DNA from: Thermofilaceae archaeon
Lineage (GTDB): Archaea; Thermoproteota; Thermoprotei; Thermofilales; B69-G16
DNA: 5,922 nucleotides
Assembly (NCBI GenBank): GCA_027017165.1
Contig: JALURF010000033.1
Span: 1 to 5,922 of the forward strand
Direction of reading: 5' to 3'
Below are positions 1-5,910 of this stretch, piece after piece. A program made the translations under genes and the position numbers. Each line of letters starts with the position of its first letter. Positions within the stretch are counted from its first letter, which is position 1. The notes beneath the pieces were generated by a model. The model was not told where the DNA came from and did no database searches. It saw only the letters and a program-made list of their open reading frames with translations.

Positions 1-2
1 GT

Positions 3-29
3 TTTAAAGGTATAAAATTGAAATATATA
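3..29 (+). promoter_or_regulatory. Candidate TATA elements upstream of the asparagine synthetase gene
   Basis: An A/T-rich stretch contains two TATA-like elements, TATAAAA at 11-17 and AAATATATA at 21-29. With the usual archaeal spacing of about 26 nt from the TATA centre to the transcript start, they would initiate near 40 and near 51, giving a leader of roughly 28 to 40 nt before the ATG at 79. That leader is long enough to hold the GAGG at 68-71. Which element is used, or whether an upstream gene reads through, cannot be decided because the window begins here. Confidence 0.4.
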
Positions 30-67
30 CGATTGTTTAGAGAAAAGAATTATGTAGGCGAAACGCA

Positions 68-71
68 GAGG
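68..71 (+). promoter_or_regulatory. Shine-Dalgarno sequence supporting the start at 79
   Basis: GAGG lies seven nucleotides before the ATG at 79 and matches the archaeal anti-Shine-Dalgarno region. The only earlier ATG in this frame (52-54) is followed at once by TAG (55-57), so 79 is the first usable start. The other two plus-strand genes in the window appear leaderless and lack such a site. Confidence 0.55.
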
Positions 72-78
72 AACTATT

Positions 79-1023
79 ATGCTGGCTCGATTAGAAGATG
101 CCGTGAAATATCTTAAGAGAAGAGAACTTCTGCCAATACTCAGGATACAGACGACTGTTTTAAAAGCTCTAGAAGATTTTATGATTTCTAAGGGCTTTGT
201 CCAATTAATGCCCGTTATAACCTCTAGGTTTACTGATCCTCTAGGCCCAGATCCGGGTAGCTCCGTAATTGCGCTGCCCAAGATAAGGTATTACGATGAG
301 GAACTCGTGCTTACTCAGAGCATGATACTTCACAAACAACTATCGTTGCTGACTGGCGCGGACAAGATTTTCATCATGTCGCCTAACGTAAGGCTGGAGG
401 ATAAGGCTAGGAGGACGACTGGCAAGCATTTATTCGAGTTTACACAGATGGATTTTGAAATCGCTTATGGTACTATGAAAGATGTGATGTCGCTCACTGA
501 GGAAATGCTGTGTGAAGTCATATCTCGAGTTCTAAAAGAGCGGAAAGAGGAGCTCGAGCTGTTGGGGAGGAAGCTCAAAGTTCCTCCAAGGCCCTTTAAG
601 GTGTATACTACACATGAGCTCGAAGAAGAGTATGGCAAAAACTGGGAGATCCTGGCTTCTTTAGAGAATAAATATCCGTTCTGGGCAGTGTGTTTTAAGA
701 GAGAATTCTACGATAGAGAAGACCCGGAGAATCCCGGACATTACAGAAACTACGATTTAATATATCCCGAGGGGTTTGGAGAAGGATTATCGGGCGGTGA
801 AAGAGAGTGGGAGTATGATAGGATAATTGCTAGAATAAAGCGAGACGGGTTAGACCCGAGCAGGTATAGAGAGTACCTCTACATAGCCAAAAGAGGCTTA
901 CTTATTCCGAGCGCTGGAGCGGGCATAGGCGTCGAGAGATTGGTTAGGTTTTTAGTGGGAGCTAGACACGTGGGGGATATACAGCCATTCCGTAGAGTTC
1001 CAGGAGAACCGGTTTTTCTATAG
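79..1023 (+). CDS. Archaeal asparagine synthetase, AsnRS/AspRS-like catalytic core
   Basis: Probably makes asparagine from aspartate with ATP and ammonia, via an aspartyl-adenylate, in the cytoplasm. The 314-residue protein is a class II aminoacyl-tRNA-synthetase core. Motif 1 lies around residues 39-50 (with Pro45). A TQS..LHKQ stretch at 79-87 resembles the substrate-binding QSPQ..KQ of AspRS/AsnRS. Motif 2 runs from Arg105 (RLED) to FEFTQMDFEI at 119-128, and motif 3 is GAGIGVERLVRFL at 280-292 with Arg287. The N-terminal OB-fold that reads the anticodon in real Asp/AsnRS is absent. A stop at 55-57 in the same frame excludes a missed upstream part. The length is close to that of the Pyrococcus abyssi enzyme shown to be an asparagine synthetase (about 294 residues, from memory). 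Start: first ATG after the stop, with GAGG ahead. A stand-alone synthetase paralogue with another amino-acid-activating role is the main alternative. Confidence 0.85.
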   Translation: MLARLEDAVKYLKRRELLPILRIQTTVLKALEDFMISKGFVQLMPVITSRFTDPLGPDPGSSVIALPKIRYYDEELVLTQSMILHKQLSLLTGADKIFIMSPNVRLEDKARRTTGKHLFEFTQMDFEIAYGTMKDVMSLTEEMLCEVISRVLKERKEELELLGRKLKVPPRPFKVYTTHELEEEYGKNWEILASLENKYPFWAVCFKREFYDREDPENPGHYRNYDLIYPEGFGEGLSGGEREWEYDRIIARIKRDGLDPSRYREYLYIAKRGLLIPSAGAGIGVERLVRFLVGARHVGDIQPFRRVPGEPVFL

Positions 1024-1096
1024 CTATAGTATCGAATTTGAATTTAATACCGAAAAGTTGTGTTATACTATGAAATTTTCTGAAGATTTAGCTTAG

Positions 1097-1101
1097 TTTT
1101 T
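1097..1101 (+). terminator. Possible oligo-T terminator after the asparagine synthetase gene
   Basis: A run of five T lies 74 nt past the stop codon, just before the promoter of the next gene. Archaeal polymerase can terminate at short T runs without a hairpin. A perfect 7-bp inverted repeat (ATAGTAT at 1026-1032, ATACTAT at 1065-1071) precedes it, but its 32-nt loop makes a functional hairpin doubtful. The call rests on position and T content only. Confidence 0.3.
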
Positions 1102-1119
1102 AGCCAAGATAACATTATA

Positions 1120-1127
1120 TTTATAAA
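1120..1127 (+). promoter_or_regulatory. TATA box of the antiporter gene (leaderless)
   Basis: TTTATAAA is centred about 27 nt before the ATG at 1151, which puts the transcript start at or one base before the start codon. No Shine-Dalgarno sequence precedes the ATG, as expected for a leaderless message. A short ATG frame at 1131-1154 lies upstream of the predicted transcript start and would not be in the mRNA. Confidence 0.65.
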
Positions 1128-1150
1128 CCCATGGCTTTTAAGAATTTTCT

Positions 1151-2320
1151 ATGAGTAGTGACATATTGTTCGACATCTTCCTCCTCTTTATTTTAATCCT
1201 GGTAGCTCCAGTCTTAGCCAGGATTTTAAAAGTTCCAGTAATAGTTGCCGAGATAATTCTAGGAATTATAGTAGGTCCTAGTGTGTTAGGGTTTTTGATT
1301 AGTAGCGAATGGCTGTATACAATAGCTATTATGGGTTTTATCTACCTAATGTTCATAGTAGGCTTAGAGGTTGAGCTCTCGCTTTTAAAAGCGAACGTAA
1401 GTAAGGTATTGGCTATAACATCAATTTCGATACTAGTTCCATTCTTTCTAGGCTATTTAGCCGCCACGTTGTACAATCTACCTCCCCTATTTATAGGAAT
1501 TGCAATCTCGACTACTTCTATAGGAGTTATCCTTCCCACAATCAAAGAGATTAACGCTAGAAAAGAATTCTCTCAAGTCCTCTTAGGCTCAGCCATACTA
1601 GTTGACGTAGTGACTATGCTCGCTTTAGCCTTTATAATTGAAGGAAAACTACTGGCGTTCGATAAATTACTGTTCTTAATGGCTTCGTTAATGGGATTAA
1701 TGGCCAGCACGTATTTCTTAAAGAAATACCACACCGCTCGGACCACGATAAAAGGCTTAATAGAGCCTTATCATACAGACATAAGGCTAAGCTTGACTTT
1801 AATATTTGGGTTGGCCATATTAGCGGAATTCGTGGGTGTGCACGCTATACTTGGCTCATTTTTCGCCGGATTACTCTTCTCCGAACTCCAAGAACGAGTC
1901 GAGAAGCTGGTTGAAAAACTGCTAAGTTTCGGTTACGGGTTTTTTATTCCGGTATTCTTTATAGCGGTTGGGGTGAGAACAGATTTAACGACATTGGTCA
2001 GTAACTTGAGAAATTTAGAAATATTAATGTCGTTGCTCGCCGCTGGATTCCTCGGTAAATTCCTAGGCACTTCATTTGTTTCAAAACTCGTAGGATTTGA
2101 TAAATATGAGAGTCTCTCTATGGGTTTAGCTATGAGTGCCCAGTTGAGTCTAACCGTGGCGGCGGCGGAGTTGGGGCTGGCGACGGGTATTATAGGCTCT
2201 GAAATATACTCAATGCTTATTCTATTAGCGATAATCAGCGTGTTGTTATCTCCATCGTTAGCAAAAATGCTTGTAGGAAAAAGAGTCGTAGTTGTTTCCG
2301 AGGAAACTCCAATACCTTAA
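1151..2320 (+). CDS. CPA2/Kef-type cation:proton antiporter, membrane domain only
   Basis: An integral membrane protein of 389 residues with about 12 hydrophobic segments, probably exchanging Na+ or K+ for protons. Family marks are a VAEIILGIIVGPSVLG helix (32-47), the Kef-like MFIVGLEVEL (67-76), the unwound-helix type STTSIGVILPTIKE (120-133), GSAILVDVVTML (146-157), HAILGSFFAGLLFSE (231-245), and Lys303 in a late helix (LGKFLG). Asp152 occupies the essential aspartate of the ion-binding site. The preceding residue, Asp in NapA/NhaA and Gln in KefC, is Val151. The protein stops right after the last helix, without the cytoplasmic RCK/TrkA-N domain of KefB/C, so nucleotide or glutathione control of that kind is not expected. 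Ion and stoichiometry cannot be read from sequence alone. The start follows from the TATA position. The gene ends four bases into the stop of the convergent C69 gene. Confidence 0.88.
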   Translation: MSSDILFDIFLLFILILVAPVLARILKVPVIVAEIILGIIVGPSVLGFLISSEWLYTIAIMGFIYLMFIVGLEVELSLLKANVSKVLAITSISILVPFFLGYLAATLYNLPPLFIGIAISTTSIGVILPTIKEINARKEFSQVLLGSAILVDVVTMLALAFIIEGKLLAFDKLLFLMASLMGLMASTYFLKKYHTARTTIKGLIEPYHTDIRLSLTLIFGLAILAEFVGVHAILGSFFAGLLFSELQERVEKLVEKLLSFGYGFFIPVFFIAVGVRTDLTTLVSNLRNLEILMSLLAAGFLGKFLGTSFVSKLVGFDKYESLSMGLAMSAQLSLTVAAAELGLATGIIGSEIYSMLILLAIISVLLSPSLAKMLVGKRVVVVSEETPIP

Positions 2321-3639
2321 AGCTTCAGCCCCGCTTGTTTATTTACCCTAGACCAATACATCCTGAAAGGTATATTCCAAGTAACTCCTGTTTCTACGCG
2401 AGCTAGCCACTTTTCGTCAATCTTCCTCGCTCTTCGAAAAGCTTCTTCAGTGATTTTCAACAAATCCGCCTTCCCGACTCTGCCTTCCAGGTAACTTCTT
2501 CTTAAATCTCGAACTTGTTTCTCCAGTTTTCTTTCTATATCTTCGATTTCATTCCGTATTTTCGGCGCGTATCTCCTGTAGGTAACCAGGATTTTCCTGT
2601 GTAGCTTCTCGTGAATCCACCAAAATATTTGGGGATTATACTTCCCTTCTGGTTTAGGTCCTAAGTCAGGCAGCCCTGAGACTATAAAGACTGGTTTGTA
2701 GAGGCTTATACAGGGAGAAGATGTGGCGGTGAACCAGTGAATTTGAAAATCCGGGTATAGCTGTCCTATGTACGACGCAACTGTTTGACTAGGCCTCGTC
2801 AATCCTCCGGCGTGCATGCATATATCTCTCATAGAGCCTCTAGGAGGATGATAATCAGGATCGATGTGGTGGCTCCTCATTATTTTCTTTACATATTCCA
2901 GATCTATTTCCCCGATTTTTTCTTCGAGCATTTTCTGAGTATACCTCTGCCTCTCTCTGCCTTTACTAATGTAGGTGTAGAGCCAGCTAGTATAGCATTT
3001 AGCGAAGCTGAAATCCTCGTCGTCTTTACACCAGCCTTTCTCCACAGCGTGCTCGACTAGCTTGGGATGGGCTGTATCCCATTCTTTTTCTATAGACAAT
3101 GCGTTAGAAATGCTCCGTACATTCCTTACTTTTTGCGCGGCCCAGTATTCGCCAGCAGTCTCCAATACCCACGCCTCTTTGAGGTCGGCTATTATAAAGG
3201 AGTTGTGATAATAGAGCTTGCCTGTATAGCCGCAGTTCCCTCCCTGACCGTATTTTTCCAACAGCTTTAAAATAATATCTAAGGCTTCTCTAGCCGTTTT
3301 AGATCTTTCTAAAGCTAACCTCAACATGTCCATGCCGGTAAGTCCTTTCTTCGCATAGGGTTCTTTGGTGAAGACAGCTTCGTTTCCAATAGCGACGCCG
3401 TATTCGTTTACTCCCATCTCCGCGCCCCACATCCAAAATGGCCGCGATATCAGAATAGCGTATGTCTCTTTGACCTGGGGAACTTCGATATAAGTGCATT
3501 TAACGGTATCCTCGTCGTGCTCCATGCGCGGGTAGAACTCTAGAACTTGAGCCTCGTTAGGCTCTCTATCGCTATTCTTCGCGAATATCACCGCTCCATC
3601 TTTAGATGCATTTCCTAAAACTACTAGCGTATCGCACAT
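2317..3639 (-). CDS. Secernin-like peptidase family C69 Ntn hydrolase
   Basis: A cytoplasmic 440-residue protein with no signal peptide. The chain opens MCDTLVVLGNASKDG, so removing Met1 would expose Cys2 as the N-terminal nucleophile of an Ntn hydrolase. The family signature follows: FAKNSDREPNE (19-29), KCTYIEV (47-53), ISRPFWMWGAEMGVNEYGVAIGNEA across 64-88, GLTGMDMLRLALERS (99-113), GQGGN (131-135) and EAWVLETAGEYWAA (155-168). These match eukaryotic secernins unusually well, along with bacterial PepD-type dipeptidases. A charged, probably helical stretch at about 340-410 extends the C-terminus. Likely chemistry is hydrolysis of a dipeptide or other amide, but the substrate is unknown. 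The gene lies 51 bp downstream of the thymidylate synthase gene on the same strand and may be co-transcribed. GGGG at 3645-3648 sits five bases before the ATG as a possible ribosome site. The stop overlaps the antiporter stop. Confidence 0.85.
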   Translation of the reverse strand: MCDTLVVLGNASKDGAVIFAKNSDREPNEAQVLEFYPRMEHDEDTVKCTYIEVPQVKETYAILISRPFWMWGAEMGVNEYGVAIGNEAVFTKEPYAKKGLTGMDMLRLALERSKTAREALDIILKLLEKYGQGGNCGYTGKLYYHNSFIIADLKEAWVLETAGEYWAAQKVRNVRSISNALSIEKEWDTAHPKLVEHAVEKGWCKDDEDFSFAKCYTSWLYTYISKGRERQRYTQKMLEEKIGEIDLEYVKKIMRSHHIDPDYHPPRGSMRDICMHAGGLTRPSQTVASYIGQLYPDFQIHWFTATSSPCISLYKPVFIVSGLPDLGPKPEGKYNPQIFWWIHEKLHRKILVTYRRYAPKIRNEIEDIERKLEKQVRDLRRSYLEGRVGKADLLKITEEAFRRARKIDEKWLARVETGVTWNIPFRMYWSRVNKQAGLKL

Positions 3640-3666
3640 AAGAACCCCATTTGCTAAATAATAGTT

Positions 3667-3677
3667 CTCATAAATAG
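3667..3677 (-). promoter_or_regulatory. Possible separate promoter for the C69 gene
   Basis: On the minus strand CTATTTATGAG reads as a weak TATA box in the 51-bp gap between the two minus-strand genes. Its predicted start, near 3646, would leave a leader of only about seven bases before the ATG at 3639. Read-through from the thymidylate synthase gene is an equally good explanation for expression of the C69 gene. Confidence 0.25.
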
Positions 3678-3690
3678 GCTTAACATCAAG

Positions 3691-5094
3691 CTAAGGCAGA
3701 TCTTCGTCTTGTAAGTATTTCTCTTTTCTCATAAACTTCTCTAAAGCCCTTCTAGCCTCCCATCCTAGATAAAAGGCGTGGTCAGGGGATAGGAATAAGG
3801 CAGCCGTTTTTAAATTCTTATAGTCTTTAGGAGAACTCAGTTTTAGTTCTCCCGCTTTTGAGCCGTCAGGAGCCCTATGTTCTACTATTACCCCATTATC
3901 TTCTAGGTAGATTAGGTAATTTCCTCTGGGATCAGGCGTGAATTCGGCCAGTTTATCATAGTTTTCGTGAATTAGATCCCAGGCATTGCTCCAATCGTGC
4001 TCGTATATGTGCGCCGAGCAACTTATAGTCGTGACTACGCCGACTTTAAGCCCCAGCCTTGAGGCTATCTCCTCGGCCAGCCGTATCTGCCCGTACATGT
4101 TTAAAGGCCACGCGGAGAACATATCATTAGACCTTATGTACGCCGTGTGGTTATAGTATTCGCCCGTTACATCGCCCTGTACGGTAACTATGCATGGAGG
4201 ATCTTTACTGTCCATATCGACGCTATGATACCATAATACTGCGATAGCTCTTCTAGTGTTAGAGTTATTTCTTAACTTCTCCACGATTTTCTCTAATTGA
4301 TTTCCCCCTATGGGGTGGGCGTTTAGCCTCTCGCCGTAAGTGTAGATTATATGTTCGGGCTTGTACGGGCTTAGTAAGCTCCGGGCATGTTCTTCAAACA
4401 TATGCTCTGGGATATATTGGAAAAGCTCGCGCTCTAGAGTGTAGTGTTTTCCGTAGAGGTTCAAGCTTATAATAAGGTTTAATACTTGTTTCTGTTTTTC
4501 CCCGTACTCGCTTTCTTTCACTGAGCCAAAGCTCATAATAGCGTATACGACTTTGAGCCACGCCTTGAAGAGAGAATTCTCGCTTATCACTAACCCGCTG
4601 ATGGGTGGGTTCCAGCCGTCTTCCTCGATTTCCACGAGTTCTAGCTTAAGAACAGGTCTAACCTCTCTACCAGGATTATACAGCTTATCGATAACTTCTT
4701 TTAGAACCGCCCAATCCCCACTTTCATAAGCTCTTCTTAAATCCACGACCCTAACGCTCTTAACTATAGGCTTTATTTCTTCAAAACTCCATAGCAGTTT
4801 TAGACCCTTGGTGATTTTAAAGTTATTAAAAAGTTCTAGCAGGGCCGTTCCGGAGCTCGATAAGTCGGAGCCGTAAAGTATTAACGTATCTATATTGGGC
4901 CTTTCAGCCAAAGTATGGATTAAGTAGTTTATACCGTAAGCCGTGTAGAGCGTCCCTATGGCATGTACTTTGTCTTTATAGAGTTTTATATTTTCGAGTA
5001 CAACCTCTTTCTTAGTCCACAAGGATACTATTGCTATGTTCGATTTCTCGTTGATGAAGATGACGTCCTTTATAGGCACATGATAGAACACCAC
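3691..5094 (-). CDS. Thymidylate synthase fused to MtrA-like and DUF4346-like domains
   Basis: Probably makes dTMP from dUMP using a methylene-pterin donor. Domain order in the 467 residues: (a) about 9-125 resembles MtrA, with AIVSLW, a GTLYTAYGINYLI stretch and PNIDTLILYGSDLSSSG (66-82); (b) about 170-370 is a ThyA core, with YGERLNAHP (253-261), paired Arg281-Arg282, catalytic Cys301 in DPPC, RSND (Arg321, Asp324), Asn332 in PLNMYG, and His362/Tyr364; (c) about 385-463 resembles DUF4346, with DPRGNYLI (388-395), VEH (404-406), HAFYLGWE (439-446) and YLQD (460-463). All main dUMP and catalytic residues are present, so an active enzyme is expected. Canonical ThyA (264 residues in E. coli) lacks both flanking domains. 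The start is uncertain: GTG at 5094, GTG at 5091 or GTG at 5079, and no ATG is available. The first conserved segment begins near residue 9, so all three fit. Transcription may continue into the C69 gene. Confidence 0.85.
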   Translation of the reverse strand: MVFYHVPIKDVIFINEKSNIAIVSLWTKKEVVLENIKLYKDKVHAIGTLYTAYGINYLIHTLAERPNIDTLILYGSDLSSSGTALLELFNNFKITKGLKLLWSFEEIKPIVKSVRVVDLRRAYESGDWAVLKEVIDKLYNPGREVRPVLKLELVEIEEDGWNPPISGLVISENSLFKAWLKVVYAIMSFGSVKESEYGEKQKQVLNLIISLNLYGKHYTLERELFQYIPEHMFEEHARSLLSPYKPEHIIYTYGERLNAHPIGGNQLEKIVEKLRNNSNTRRAIAVLWYHSVDMDSKDPPCIVTVQGDVTGEYYNHTAYIRSNDMFSAWPLNMYGQIRLAEEIASRLGLKVGVVTTISCSAHIYEHDWSNAWDLIHENYDKLAEFTPDPRGNYLIYLEDNGVIVEHRAPDGSKAGELKLSSPKDYKNLKTAALFLSPDHAFYLGWEARRALEKFMRKEKYLQDEDLP

Positions 5095-5108
5095 TATATG
5101 CTGTTTAA

Positions 5109-5114
5109 CTTATA
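5109..5114 (-). promoter_or_regulatory. Candidate TATA box near the thymidylate synthase start
   Basis: The minus strand reads TATAAG here, centred only about 18 nt before the GTG at 5094. Standard spacing would start transcription near 5086, which would favour the GTG at 5079 as the real initiation codon. A second A/T-only element around 5149-5160 (ATTATATATTG on the minus strand) would instead give a leader of about 34 nt and permit the longer form. The sequence does not settle which is used. Confidence 0.35.
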
Positions 5115-5166
5115 CCTGATAATCGGAGTCGCATTGCGGGAATATTACAATATATAATATATTTGT

Positions 5167-5190
5167 CTGATGAATAGTTTGATAAATCAG
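5167..5190. repeat. Short inverted and direct repeats in the divergent spacer
   Basis: CTGAT (5167-5171) and ATCAG (5186-5190) form a perfect 5-bp inverted repeat. Inside it TGATGAAT (5168-5175) and TGATAAAT (5180-5187) are near-identical direct repeats, offset by 12 bp. The element lies between the two divergent promoters, where an operator could act on both genes. With so few matched bases in A/T-rich DNA, chance is a serious alternative. Confidence 0.25.
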
Positions 5191-5254
5191 GTCGATTAAA
5201 CGTATAAGAGATTAATTTAAAATAATTCTTAATAATGCCTAGTGACAGCTAACC

Positions 5255-5262
5255 TAAAAATA
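5255..5262 (+). promoter_or_regulatory. TATA box of the DUF3786 gene (leaderless)
   Basis: TAAAAATA is centred about 28 nt before the ATG at 5287, placing the transcript start within one or two bases of the start codon. No Shine-Dalgarno sequence lies before the ATG. The arrangement matches that of the antiporter gene. Confidence 0.6.
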
Positions 5263-5286
5263 TCTCTTCTACGTTAGGGCTATTGT

Positions 5287-5910
5287 ATGGTTGAGAAGGT
5301 ATGGACTTGGGATAATTGTAAAGATAAGATAAGATCTTTAAGCGGGAGACTTGGATTTCCAAAATCCTCTACTCTGGAATTTCTCAAACTCAGGCTATCT
5401 CTAGAAGATGGCAGAATATTCGATGAGATTAGAGACGAGTATTTTGGAAACACAGAACCCATATACTGCGTACTGGCTGGCTATGCCGACTCCGAGCCCG
5501 TTCCTGAGAGCGGAGAGTTGATATCCTTTAGTAAGCTTCCAGGCGGGGATTTATACCGTAGCGTATTTCTGGAGAGAGCGGCTAAGCCTGTTGAGCGATT
5601 ATTCGGCTTTAACCCCGAGCTATTATATAAAGTTGCTAAAGTTTTTAATGCTTCTAGACTTGATCTCGGGGATTGTTCGGTGAAGATATATGCTTTACCT
5701 CTAATTCCAATAGTCTATGTGATATGGGGTGAAGATGAGGAATTCCCAGCTTCTGTAAACGTACTCTTTGACTCAACAGTTAAGAATTACTTAACCACCG
5801 AACAAGCTGTTTTATTGAGCGAGCTAACCTCACTTAGGCTCAGACATGCTTATGAAAAATATGAGAAAAAAGTTAAAATTCAGCGCGGATTTTACCACCG
5901 TCATCCGTAA
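5287..5910 (+). CDS. DUF3786 family protein, function unknown
   Basis: A soluble, acidic 207-residue protein with no signal peptide or membrane segment. It matches what I know of DUF3786: LAGYADSEPVPESGELISF (63-81), a KLPGGDLYRSVF segment (83-94), LGDCSVKIYALPLIPIVYVIW (127-147), then the family's clearest mark GEDEEFPASVNVLFDSTVKNYL (148-169). The N-terminal 50 residues are helical-looking and less recognisable. Cysteines at 11, 61 and 130 do not form a CxxC iron-sulfur motif, so the extra Fe-S segment that some relatives carry appears absent. The family occurs mainly in anaerobic bacteria and archaea and has no established reaction that I know of. The gene is divergent from the thymidylate synthase fusion and shares its control region, which hints at a link but does not show one. 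The ATG at 5287 is the first start after an in-frame stop at 5275-5277 and fits the leaderless promoter. Confidence 0.78.
   Translation: MVEKVWTWDNCKDKIRSLSGRLGFPKSSTLEFLKLRLSLEDGRIFDEIRDEYFGNTEPIYCVLAGYADSEPVPESGELISFSKLPGGDLYRSVFLERAAKPVERLFGFNPELLYKVAKVFNASRLDLGDCSVKIYALPLIPIVYVIWGEDEEFPASVNVLFDSTVKNYLTTEQAVLLSELTSLRLRHAYEKYEKKVKIQRGFYHRHP

Noticed and set aside
1026..1071. Inverted repeat ATAGTAT/ATACTAT after the asparagine synthetase gene as a hairpin terminator
   Set aside because: Only seven A/T-rich base pairs close a 32-nt loop, which would be unstable at high temperature. Archaeal termination also does not need a hairpin.
1131..1154. Seven-codon frame whose TGA overlaps the antiporter ATG (possible leader peptide)
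   Set aside because: The TATA box at 1120-1127 predicts transcription to begin near 1150, so this frame would not be transcribed from that promoter.
2785..3270. Open frames on the plus strand (2785-3060 and 3067-3270)
   Set aside because: They lie entirely antisense to the well-supported C69 gene and their translations are low-complexity, aromatic-rich shadows with no recognisable family or promoter.
3299..3499. A 66-residue minus-strand frame
   Set aside because: It overlaps the C69 gene in another frame of the same strand, and the C69 frame shows clear conserved motifs here.
4963..5157. A 64-residue plus-strand frame crossing the thymidylate synthase start
   Set aside because: Mostly antisense to the N-terminus of the thymidylate synthase fusion, with an aromatic-rich composition typical of a shadow frame and no ribosome site.
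5167..5240. Possible C/D box small RNA, from a TGATGA at 5168-5173
   Set aside because: The preceding base is C rather than a purine, and no CTGA D box follows at a suitable distance. The D'/C' pattern is also absent.
5280..5462. A 60-residue minus-strand frame
   Set aside because: Antisense to the start of the DUF3786 gene, which has a promoter in the right place and a recognisable family.
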